A DNA stretch of 29,715 nt from Bacteroidales bacterium (GTDB lineage Bacteria > Bacteroidota > Bacteroidia > Bacteroidales > VadinHA17): contig JAUYBT010000138.1 of NCBI GenBank assembly GCA_030692905.1, positions 1-29,715 on the forward strand, written 5' to 3'. Position numbers and translations under genes: made by a program. The notes beneath the pieces are model-generated. The model ran no database searches. It was not told the origin of the DNA and saw only the letters and a list, made by a program, of their open reading frames with translations. Below, in pieces: positions 17,601 through 24,423 of the stretch (position 1 is its first letter; each line of letters starts with the position of its first letter).

Positions 17601-17786
17601 TTAAAATTTATCCTTGTTTGCTACTTCTTTATTATCGTCAGTTGCAGGATCGTATTTTGAAGCTTTCTTAAATTCTTTCATACCCTGGCCGATCCCTTTC
17701 ATAAGTTCAGGAATCTTGCGACCGCCAAAAAGGAGTACTACTACAAGTAATACAAGTATTATCTCTGTTAAACCTATCTTTCCCAT
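17601..17786 (-). CDS. tatA: twin-arginine translocase subunit, TatA/E family
   Basis: A 61-residue membrane protein of the twin-arginine export system, which moves folded proteins across the inner membrane. It shows the family layout: a short N-terminal transmembrane helix (about 7-20, TEIILVLLVVVLLF), the hinge GGRKIPEL, an amphipathic helix (MKGIGQGMKEFKKA) and a charged tail. It has its own promoter upstream and terminator downstream, so it is likely monocistronic even though it follows rseP on the same strand. tatC is not nearby, and TatA and TatB types cannot be separated with certainty at this length. Confidence 0.92.
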   Translation of the reverse strand: MGKIGLTEIILVLLVVVLLFGGRKIPELMKGIGQGMKEFKKASKYDPATDDNKEVANKDKF

Positions 17787-17809
17787 CTCTTTTAGTATTA
17801 GAATTTGTA

Positions 17810-17839
17810 CAAAGTTATAAATACTTTAATTATATACAA
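17810..17839 (-). promoter_or_regulatory. promoter of tatA
   Basis: On the minus strand TTG (17839-17837), a 19-base spacer and TAACTTTG (17817-17810) match the Bacteroidota promoter consensus. The box ends 23 bases upstream of the tatA ATG. Confidence 0.65.
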
Positions 17840-17858
17840 GCAGCGATCAAAATAAAAT

Positions 17859-19190
17859 CTAATTCCTGATCAGCCTCAGAATATCATTCCCGTTAGCAAA
17901 AACAAGAAGTGACAACAGCAAAATCATTCCGGCAATCTGTGCATATTCAAGGAACTTATCGCTTGGTTTTCTCCCTGTTATTACCTCAAATAATAAAAAC
18001 ATCACATGACCTCCATCAAGAGCAGGTATTGGAAGAATATTCATCACTGCAAGTATAATTGAAAGGAATGCTGTCAGGTTCCAGAATAACTGCCAGTCCC
18101 AGACACCGGGAAAAATGCTGCCAATTGTAATAAAGCCACCAAGTGATTCATAAGCTTTTGTATTTTTTGAAAAAATGAGTTTGAATTGCTTGAGATAATC
18201 AGCAATTGTCTTAAATCCTTTATCAATACCGGCAGGAAATGATTGCAGAAATCCGTATTTTATAGTTTTAAGATCAAATATCTGATCAAGAGATCCGGTC
18301 CTGCCAATACCAAGTAATCCTGAAGAGTCAGTCGTTACAGTGATATTAAGGTTTTCACCTTTACGCAAAAGATTAAGAACTACCGGACGGTCCTTGTTAT
18401 CAAAAAGGTACTTTTGAAATTCATCAAAATAGAGAAATCTTTTGTCATCGAGACCAAAAAACTCATCTCCCTGGAGAACTCCGGCAACTTTGGCCGGTGA
18501 TTTTTTCGTAAAGGATGCAATCACATAGGGCCCAAAAGGTGTTCTATAGTCAATCTGACCTTTCCCCTTAAGCATTTTAGGAATATATTCCTTTGGAATT
18601 TCAATATTCAATACCTGACCATCGCGTTCAACCTGTATAGTTTTGCGGTTGTTCAAAACAATATCGGTGGTGATCTCAAGAAAATTCTCTACATGTCGAT
18701 TGTCGACAGTAAGGATCTTGTCTCCGTTTCTGAGTCCTATCTCATAACCGACTGAGTCGGTCACAATACCATATTTTACGTTTGCCGTCGGAAGGTATGT
18801 TTCGCCCCAGGCAAACAGAACAAAAACATAAATCAGCATCGCGGAAATAAAATTGAAAATCACCCCTCCCGTCATTATCAGAAGTCGTTGCCACGATGTC
18901 TTTGATCTGAACTCATATGGTTGGGGAGGCTGTTTCATCTGTTCCTTATCCATTGATTCATCGATCATCCCTGAAATCTTAACATATCCTCCAAGCGGGA
19001 GCCATCCTATCCCATATTCAGTATCTCCCTTTTTATATTTAAAAAGCGAAAACCATGGATCAAAGAAAAGATAAAACTTTTCAACTCTTGTTTTGAACAG
19101 TTTAGCCAGAACGAAATGTCCCAATTCATGTATTATTACAAGAATTGACAGACTCATTACAAACTGCAGGATTTTTATCAGTATTGTCAT
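17859..19190 (-). CDS. rseP: site-2 intramembrane zinc metalloprotease RseP
   Basis: A 443-residue inner-membrane M50 protease that cleaves membrane-anchored substrates such as anti-sigma factors and signal-peptide remnants. The zinc-binding HELGH is at 21-25 in the first transmembrane helix, and the third metal ligand lies in LDGGH (391-395) in a C-terminal helix. A PDZ domain is visible around VGYEIGLRNGDKILTVDNRHVENF, and a second PDZ-like part follows near PAKVAGVLQGDEFFGLDDKRF. The length is normal. Its start is two bases from the dxr stop, so the pair is translationally close; dxr-rseP adjacency is common in Bacteroidota. Confidence 0.94.
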   Translation of the reverse strand: MTILIKILQFVMSLSILVIIHELGHFVLAKLFKTRVEKFYLFFDPWFSLFKYKKGDTEYGIGWLPLGGYVKISGMIDESMDKEQMKQPPQPYEFRSKTSWQRLLIMTGGVIFNFISAMLIYVFVLFAWGETYLPTANVKYGIVTDSVGYEIGLRNGDKILTVDNRHVENFLEITTDIVLNNRKTIQVERDGQVLNIEIPKEYIPKMLKGKGQIDYRTPFGPYVIASFTKKSPAKVAGVLQGDEFFGLDDKRFLYFDEFQKYLFDNKDRPVVLNLLRKGENLNITVTTDSSGLLGIGRTGSLDQIFDLKTIKYGFLQSFPAGIDKGFKTIADYLKQFKLIFSKNTKAYESLGGFITIGSIFPGVWDWQLFWNLTAFLSIILAVMNILPIPALDGGHVMFLLFEVITGRKPSDKFLEYAQIAGMILLLSLLVFANGNDILRLIRN

Positions 19191-19192
19191 CT

Positions 19193-20356
19193 TTATTTAT
19201 GAAGTTTATTAATATATATTTTTGCTACCTCTCTGGCACTTAAGTCAGTAACCTCAAGAAATTCCAGATCGGGAGATGGTGAATACAAACTGTTTTCCAT
19301 TGTATATGCAACAATATCAGACATTTGCATAAAGCCTATTTTTTCATTAAGAAATGCGCTAACAGCTATTTCATTTGCCGCATTCATAATGCAAGGCATG
19401 TTCCCTCCCTCCTTTAAGGCATCATATGCAAGGGAGAGGTTCCGGAATTTTTTCAAATCAGGATCTGTAAATGTAAGAGTCTGATGGTTTTTAAAATCCA
19501 GACGCGGAAGATCGGAACAGAGTCGGTTGGGATAAGTCAGAGCATACAGAATCGGAACTCTCATATCGGGAACTCCAAGTTGCGCTTTTACTGATCCGTC
19601 TGCAAAATGAACAAATGAATGGATGACCGACTGCGGATGAATGATTACCGAAATCTGGTCAGGAGTGAGGTCAAAGAGCCATCTTGCTTCAATCACCTCC
19701 AGACCTTTATTCATAAGTGAAGCTGAATCGATTGTGACTTTACTGCCCATATCCCAGTTTGGATGTTTGAGTGCTTCGCCTGGTTTAACATTTTTCAGCA
19801 TCTCTTCGGACCAGTTCAGGAATGGCCCCCCGGAAGCTGTAAGAGTAATTTTTTCGATAGGATTTCCCGACTCACCTACAAGGCATTGAAAGATTGCTGA
19901 ATGTTCTGAATCGACAGGGATGATTCGGCTACCGGATTCTCTTACCAGTTTGCCAATAATTTCCCCTGCCACAACAAGAGTCTCTTTATTAGCAAGGGCG
20001 ATTTTTTTACCGGCTTTTATTGCAGCAATTGTTGGTCTCAATCCGGAATACCCGACAATTGATGCAATGACAACATCAACAGTTGATGAGGTCACAACTT
20101 GTTCAATAGCTTCATTACCTGCAAATACTTTTATATTTGTATCCCTAAGATTTACTTTGAGTTGCTTATAATGTCCGACATTCCCGATAACCACTGTATC
20201 AGGTTGGAATCGCCGTGCCTGCTGTGTCAGAAGATCAATATTATTTCCGGCAACCAGAACCTCAACAACGAACTCCTCCGGAAACCGGGAAATGATATCC
20301 AGTGCCTGAGAGCCGATTGACCCGGTTGATCCCAACAATGCAATTCTTTCTGGCAT
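19193..20356 (-). CDS. dxr: 1-deoxy-D-xylulose 5-phosphate reductoisomerase
   Basis: A 387-residue NADPH-dependent enzyme, the first committed step of the methylerythritol phosphate pathway to isoprenoids. It shows the nucleotide-binding loop GSTGSIG (9-15), ALANKETLVVAGE (about 120-132), the metal ligands D149 and E151 in PVDSEHSAIFQCL, the flexible loop near TASGGPF (173-179) and the remaining metal-binding segment MNKGLEVIEARWLF with E220. The length is normal (about 385-400). It begins 17 bases after the M23 peptidase stop and ends two bases before rseP. Isoprenoids feed the menaquinone side chain, to which mqnC also contributes, though the two genes are in separate transcripts. Confidence 0.96.
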   Translation of the reverse strand: MPERIALLGSTGSIGSQALDIISRFPEEFVVEVLVAGNNIDLLTQQARRFQPDTVVIGNVGHYKQLKVNLRDTNIKVFAGNEAIEQVVTSSTVDVVIASIVGYSGLRPTIAAIKAGKKIALANKETLVVAGEIIGKLVRESGSRIIPVDSEHSAIFQCLVGESGNPIEKITLTASGGPFLNWSEEMLKNVKPGEALKHPNWDMGSKVTIDSASLMNKGLEVIEARWLFDLTPDQISVIIHPQSVIHSFVHFADGSVKAQLGVPDMRVPILYALTYPNRLCSDLPRLDFKNHQTLTFTDPDLKKFRNLSLAYDALKEGGNMPCIMNAANEIAVSAFLNEKIGFMQMSDIVAYTMENSLYSPSPDLEFLEVTDLSAREVAKIYINKLHK

Positions 20357-20373
20357 ACCCGGTATCCTGGTTA

Positions 20374-21237
20374 TTAGAATAAAATATGTTTTTCAGGGTC
20401 AAGAGGACTCCCTTTGTACCAGATCTCAAAATGAAGATGAGGACCTGAAGTATAAAGTTCGCCGGAGTCACCAACAACAGAAATGGCTTCGCCTGCACGA
20501 ACAAGATCTCCTGTCTCTTTCAGGAGGCTTGCGTTATGTTTATAAACAGAAACAATATTATTCGGATGTTGAACTTCAATAACAAATCCTGTCTCCATAG
20601 TCCATCCTGTGAAGATAACAGTTCCATCAAGAGCAGATGAGACAATAGCTTTTGGCTTTGTAACGATGTCTGTACCAAAATGTTTTGTGCGCATATCATA
20701 CCTTCCTGATATTATTCCTTTTACGGGAGGGAAGAAATGCAGGCCTGCAAGACTTGAAACAGATTCGGGTGTTGATGGGCCGAGTGTAAGATTATACCTT
20801 TCTTCATTTTCGACCCGGGCTCTTAATGCAGAATCTTCGGGTAAAGTATTGAAATTTATTGCTTTATAATTCTTTGTAGTATCTTGTCGTACATACATCT
20901 CAACAGGTTGATTACCCGATATTATTGCATTCAGATTGGCGAAGTATTTATCCCTTAAGGCCAGTTCACGATCGAGGGAATCAAGCCGGATAGCACTCAT
21001 CAGTATATTACGCCGCATTATAACATCGGGATAGCCGGGGATAAATTCCCTAAGGTTTGTGAAAGCAATAAGCGAAGTTGTGGCACCGATAATAAAAACA
21101 ACCAGAAATGTAATCAGGAGAAATGCATTGTATCGGGTTAGTCTTACTCTCCAGATCTCTTCAAAGGTATGATCGTTTATTACAGTAAATCTGTACTTAT
21201 CGCGCCAGTTACGTTTTTTCTTATCGTTTTTAGCCAT
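20374..21237 (-). CDS. M23 family membrane-anchored metallopeptidase
   Basis: A 287-residue predicted peptidoglycan hydrolase or hydrolase-like regulator. A positively charged cytoplasmic N-terminus is followed by one transmembrane helix (about 38-59), a short coiled-coil-like periplasmic linker (about 75-110) and a C-terminal LytM/M23 domain (about 165-285). Zinc ligands are H186 and D190 in HFGTD and H269 in HLHFE, with H267 as the active-site partner. The usual YxHL motif is YKHN (232-235), keeping the histidine at 234. The catalytic set therefore appears complete. It heads the block leading to dxr and rseP and has a TATCTTTG box just upstream. Its substrate cannot be told from sequence. 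Confidence 0.9.
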   Translation of the reverse strand: MAKNDKKKRNWRDKYRFTVINDHTFEEIWRVRLTRYNAFLLITFLVVFIIGATTSLIAFTNLREFIPGYPDVIMRRNILMSAIRLDSLDRELALRDKYFANLNAIISGNQPVEMYVRQDTTKNYKAINFNTLPEDSALRARVENEERYNLTLGPSTPESVSSLAGLHFFPPVKGIISGRYDMRTKHFGTDIVTKPKAIVSSALDGTVIFTGWTMETGFVIEVQHPNNIVSVYKHNASLLKETGDLVRAGEAISVVGDSGELYTSGPHLHFEIWYKGSPLDPEKHILF

Positions 21238-21259
21238 TTTTTAATTTATAATCGGCCTG

Positions 21260-21267
21260 CAAAGATA
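21260..21267 (-). promoter_or_regulatory. -7 box upstream of the M23-dxr-rseP block
   Basis: On the minus strand it reads TATCTTTG, a perfect TAnnTTTG, 22 bases before the M23 peptidase ATG. No TTG is present at the expected 19-21-base distance. Confidence 0.45.
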
Positions 21268-21322
21268 ATAATCCTGCCTCATCAATTCCTTTAACGGAAG
21301 TAAAAAGGGGAATATTACCCTG

Positions 21323-21706
21323 TTATACCACCTTAACCTGTTTATCTTCACTCTGCCAGAGACCATGTTTTGTACATACGGCCATAGCAGAGAGGTTCAT
21401 AGATACCTCAGGCGCAACAATATAGAAATCGATTTCAAAATGTGATGGTAAATTGCCATAAACCCCTGCTGTATAACGGGCTTCAGCAAGAAGTGTTTCC
21501 CTGTTCCAAAGCTGTATTACACTTATGAAATGATCATGCTCATCAGGGTGGGGATACTCTTCTCCCAGCTTCACCTTAACCTCAAATTTCTCTCCTCTTT
21601 TAACAGTGTCGGGACAAAACACATGTGGCATATGCCTGTCGAGATAGTCGCGTTTTACCTCTTTTTCTTCCTTCTCTATTTCTGTTGCTTTAAATACCCT
21701 TGGCAT
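21323..21706 (-). CDS. superoxide reductase, desulfoferrodoxin/neelaredoxin family
   Basis: A 127-residue single-domain protein that reduces superoxide to peroxide without producing oxygen, typical of anaerobes and microaerophiles. The mononuclear iron ligands expected from Pyrococcus furiosus SOR (H16, H41, H47, C111, H114) align with H25 (RHMP), H53 and H59 (PHPDEHDH), C111 and H114 (CTKHGLW). There is no N-terminal desulforedoxin iron domain. The residues preceding the first ligand are D23-R24 where the archaeal enzyme has E14-K15; the lysine is thought to help draw in superoxide, so arginine is a conservative change. It is a separate transcript: 85 bases separate it from the M23 gene. Identity is confident and activity is inferred. 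Confidence 0.88.
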   Translation of the reverse strand: MPRVFKATEIEKEEKEVKRDYLDRHMPHVFCPDTVKRGEKFEVKVKLGEEYPHPDEHDHFISVIQLWNRETLLAEARYTAGVYGNLPSHFEIDFYIVAPEVSMNLSAMAVCTKHGLWQSEDKQVKVV

Positions 21707-21774
21707 AGCAATTTATTTTAAATTAATAAGATATCTCTACACAGTGAGCGGCACCTGACTTGCAAATTTTCAAA

Positions 21775-21782
21775 CAAACTTA
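21775..21782 (-). promoter_or_regulatory. possible -7 box of the superoxide reductase gene
   Basis: The minus strand reads TAAGTTTG, matching TAnnTTTG, 68 bases upstream of the ATG. The -33 element is not recognisable. Confidence 0.35.
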
Positions 21783-21809
21783 GTAATTAAATTTTAAAAT
21801 GTGATGCAG

Positions 21810-21865
21810 TCGGAAGCCGGAAGCCAGAAGTATATCTTCGGACTTCGGACTCCGGACTCCGGACC
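21810..21865. repeat. short-period repeat forming an imperfect inverted array
   Basis: GGAAGCC-type units (CGGAAGCCGGAAGCCAGAAG, 21811-21830) are followed after TATAT by CTTCGGACTTCGGACTCCGGACTCCGGACC-type units in the opposite sense (21836-21865, described by period). The two arms pair with periodic mismatches, and each arm is itself a roughly 7-base direct repeat. It fills the gap between the superoxide reductase promoter region and the tRNA promoter. I see no coding potential. Confidence 0.6.
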
Positions 21866-21892
21866 TATTAAATAAAATAATTTCAAATTTGT

Positions 21893-21923
21893 TTTGCCAA
21901 TTGCTCTCAATGTACTACATTTG
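21893..21923 (+). promoter_or_regulatory. promoter of the initiator tRNA gene
   Basis: TTTG at 21893-21896, a 19-base spacer and TACATTTG at 21916-21923 match the Bacteroidota consensus. The box ends 11 bases before the tRNA, so transcription should start almost at the mature 5' end. Confidence 0.75.
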
Positions 21924-21934
21924 CCCTTCGATAT

Positions 21935-22006
<72 letters not shown>

Positions 22007-22017
22007 CATAGATAAAG

Positions 22018-22044
22018 CCTTGCCGTGAAACGGCAGGGTTTTTT
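22018..22044 (+). terminator. intrinsic terminator after the initiator tRNA
   Basis: A 9-bp stem, CCTTGCCGT / ACGGCAGGG (one G-T pair) around a GAA loop, is followed by six T. It starts 11 bases after the tRNA and closes a single-tRNA transcript. Confidence 0.85.
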
Positions 22045-22376
22045 ATTTTCAGACTCGTCAAGAGCTTGCTCCTTCTTATCTCATGAACTCACCCCCGGCC
22101 CCTCTCTGCTTCGCAAAGAGGGGTGACAAATCAGTGTAATTATGTGCATTCCCGATTATTACAAAAAAAATAACTAAATTATCGCGACGCATGGCAAGGC
22201 TTTTTCTATGTTAAGCACCCCTTTGAGGATCATAAACGAAGTGAATAATCCTCCAATTTGTTATACACGAGCGCATATATAGCTATATGTCAGAAACAGC
22301 AATTTTGTGACACAGTTTTTAAGGATTTTTTTTAACTTTAACTCCTTCTTACTACCGTTTTAAGAAAAAGTTTATC
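22045..22376. other. intergenic region between the tRNA unit and hsdR
   Basis: About 330 bases with no gene. It contains the REP-like hairpin at 22099-22123, a GAGGAT...ATCCTC inverted pair around 22225-22255, and an AT-rich stretch just before hsdR. The closest promoter-like element is TTTG at 22304-22307 with TAACTTTA at 22333-22340, but the spacing (25) and the final A depart from consensus. This is where the conserved chromosome gives way to the defence island. Confidence 0.5.
22099..22123. repeat. REP-like palindrome
   Basis: A 25-base near-perfect hairpin: CCCCTCT pairs with AGAGGGG, one C/A mismatch, then TGC pairs with GCA around a TTC loop. It is flanked by TCACCCC-type and GGGTGA-type sequence. 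It has no T-run and no gene just upstream, so it is more like a dispersed repetitive palindrome than a terminator. Whether it is repeated elsewhere in the genome cannot be seen here. Confidence 0.5.
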
Positions 22377-23534
22377 ATGCCCCCAAAAGAAGCTAAAGCC
22401 CGTATTAAGATAAATCAACTCCTGCAGGAATCCGGATGGAGGCTCATTGATGATAGCACCGGTACTGCAAATGTAGTCCTTGAGAACAACATGAAGATCA
22501 CCCATACTGTTGCAGATAACATGGGTGAAGACTATGAGAAGACTACAAACGGATTTGCTGATTACCTTTTACTTGATGAACGGGGATTCCCGCTGATAGT
22601 ACTCGAAGCAAAATCTGAAGATAAGAACCCTCTGGCAGGAAAGGAACAGGCACGCAAATATGCAAGAACTCAGAACTGCGGATATGTGATCCTCTCAAAT
22701 GGTAACATACATTACTTCTGGGATATTGAAAAATCCAATCTTTCTATTATTACTAAATACCCTACACAGCAATCCATTAAAAACTACTCTGCATATAAAC
22801 CCCAGCCGGAACGTCTCATCAACGAAAAAATATCTGAGGATTATATTGTTCTTACACAAAAGCCAAACTATAGCCAGATACCGGAGTATCAGGATCCAAA
22901 CACCCGTGATCAGTTTAATGTGGTAAATAAGCTGCGGTTCCTGAGAAAATACCAGGTGGAAGCTGTCCGGGCTATTCAGGATTCTGTGAGGAAGGGAAAT
23001 GAACGGTTCCTCTTTGAAATGGCAACAGGTACCGGGAAAACACTTGTCTCTGCTGCGGTAATTAAGCTGTTCCTGCGAACAAGCAATGCTAAAAGGGTAT
23101 TGTTTCTTGTAGACAGACTCGAACTCGAGGACCAGGCTAACAGAGCTTTTAAAGAGTACCTGCGGAATGATTGCACAACAGTCATATATAAGGAGAACCG
23201 GGATGACTGGAGACATGCAGATATCGTAGTCACTACCGTACAATCGCTGCTATTCAATAATAAATTCACCTGTTTGTTTTCCCCTGTTGACTTTGACCTG
23301 GTAATATCGGATGAAGCTCACCGGTCAATCGGTGGTAATGCCAGGGCTCTGTTTGAGTATTTCATTGGATACAAGCTGGGGCTGACTGCGACTCCAAAGG
23401 ATTATCTGAAACGGTTTGATGCAAAGAATCCTTCCCGCAACGATCCAAGGGAATATGAGCGCAGACTTCTTATGGATACCTATCGTACTTTCGGATGTGA
23501 AAGCGGAACTCCGTTTGTGTTACGGTTGGCATGA
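22377..23534 (+). CDS. hsdR: type I restriction enzyme R subunit, N-terminal fragment (broken gene)
   Basis: The first part of an HsdR subunit of the EcoEI-like family, the DNA-translocating endonuclease of a type I system. An N-terminal nuclease domain has D62 and E77-A-K79 (a PD-(D/E)xK pattern). A helicase domain follows with Walker A ATGTGKT (216-222), DEAH (312-315) and TAT (337-339). Normal sequence continues through DTYRTFGCESGTP (367-379), then six unrelated codons and a TGA. The missing second RecA-like segment resumes in another frame about ten codons later, so this is the 5' half of a gene disrupted by an internal deletion. A truncated protein of about 385 residues with only one helicase lobe is not expected to translocate or cut. 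Confidence 0.88.
   Translation: MPPKEAKARIKINQLLQESGWRLIDDSTGTANVVLENNMKITHTVADNMGEDYEKTTNGFADYLLLDERGFPLIVLEAKSEDKNPLAGKEQARKYARTQNCGYVILSNGNIHYFWDIEKSNLSIITKYPTQQSIKNYSAYKPQPERLINEKISEDYIVLTQKPNYSQIPEYQDPNTRDQFNVVNKLRFLRKYQVEAVRAIQDSVRKGNERFLFEMATGTGKTLVSAAVIKLFLRTSNAKRVLFLVDRLELEDQANRAFKEYLRNDCTTVIYKENRDDWRHADIVVTTVQSLLFNNKFTCLFSPVDFDLVISDEAHRSIGGNARALFEYFIGYKLGLTATPKDYLKRFDAKNPSRNDPREYERRLLMDTYRTFGCESGTPFVLRLA
23501..23531 (+). other. deletion junction inside hsdR
   Basis: In frame 1 (from 22377) the family-typical CESGTP is encoded up to about 23513. In the frame of the downstream fragment, VCVTVGMMTTGYDC, the family's motif around helicase motif V, is encoded from 23513 onward. From my knowledge of related HsdR proteins, roughly 150-180 residues normally separate these two motifs, so about half a kilobase, not a multiple of three, appears to have been lost. 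The two flanks abut with essentially no extra sequence. Confidence 0.75.
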
Positions 23535-24418
23535 TGACAACCGGTTATGACTGCACTGACATACTGAATATCTGCCTTATGCGCCCGATATTCTCTCCGA
23601 CTGATTTTATACAAATTAAAGGAAGGGGTACGCGAAAACATAATTTCACAGTTCAGGTTGCCGATACCTCACTGGCAAAAGAGATTGGCAAGGTTGAGAA
23701 GAAAAAGTTCAAGCTATTCGATTTCTTTGGCAATTATGAATACTTCGAAGAGAAGTTTCAGTATGACCAGGTTCTTAAACTACCAACTTTGCATAAAGCC
23801 AAAGAAACACAGGGACCTCATGTGCCATTCCACCCGGAGTATGAAAATTTTGATCAGGATACACTTCATCCCGTAAATGAAATTATTGTCGGGTTAGAGG
23901 GACTGAAGGTCGACCGGATGTTCTTTGACAGGTTTGGAGAGACGGTTAAGAAAGATGAAGTAGTTCTTCAAAGCCTTGAAGAGGGCAACTGGGATAAGCT
24001 GCTTGATCACATCAACCGCGAGATATTAAACAAGCCTGAAGATTTTTATACTATAGAGAAACTTCGCAAGTCAATCAAAACAGACCGGCGTGTAACAATG
24101 CGGGAAATAGTAGAATACATCTTCGGATTGATACCATTCATCAAATCGAAGGAAGAACTGCTGGACGAAGAGTTTAACAAGTTTATAGCCGACTGCAAAC
24201 CCGGAGAGAAGGATGACATTATCGCACTGAAATATTTTTTTAAATCATATCTGACTGATGCCAAACTGCGCGATATAATAGATGACAAGAAATTTGCGGA
24301 GCTTAATGTTAATTCTTCATTTACCACAAAAGATCTTAAGGCTATACCTGAAAGATGGCGTCATATTATTCCGGAATACATAAAAGACTATGTGCCGCTT
24401 AACAAATTCACTAACTGA
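23531..24418 (+). CDS. hsdR: type I restriction enzyme R subunit, C-terminal fragment (broken gene)
   Basis: The C-terminal part of the same HsdR. It opens at MMTTGYDC in helicase motif V and carries motif VI in IQIKGRGTRKHNF. The family's C-terminal domain, thought to bind the methyltransferase core, follows: LRKSIKTDRRVTMREIVEYIFGLIPFIKSKEEL onward, ending near ERWRHIIPEYIKDYVPLNKF. Homologous sequence begins at 23513, before the ATG, showing that this ATG is just an internal methionine and not a natural start. The fragment lacks any ATP-binding site. It ends 5 bases before the hsdM-hsdS gene, preserving the ancestral operon arrangement. Confidence 0.85.
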   Translation: MMTTGYDCTDILNICLMRPIFSPTDFIQIKGRGTRKHNFTVQVADTSLAKEIGKVEKKKFKLFDFFGNYEYFEEKFQYDQVLKLPTLHKAKETQGPHVPFHPEYENFDQDTLHPVNEIIVGLEGLKVDRMFFDRFGETVKKDEVVLQSLEEGNWDKLLDHINREILNKPEDFYTIEKLRKSIKTDRRVTMREIVEYIFGLIPFIKSKEELLDEEFNKFIADCKPGEKDDIIALKYFFKSYLTDAKLRDIIDDKKFAELNVNSSFTTKDLKAIPERWRHIIPEYIKDYVPLNKFTN

Positions 24419-24423
24419 TCATC

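Noticed and set aside
22377..24418. Simple or programmed frameshift in hsdR
   Set aside because: A shift alone would leave all motifs present. Here about 150-180 residues of the second helicase lobe are missing between the two fragments, so a deletion is required.
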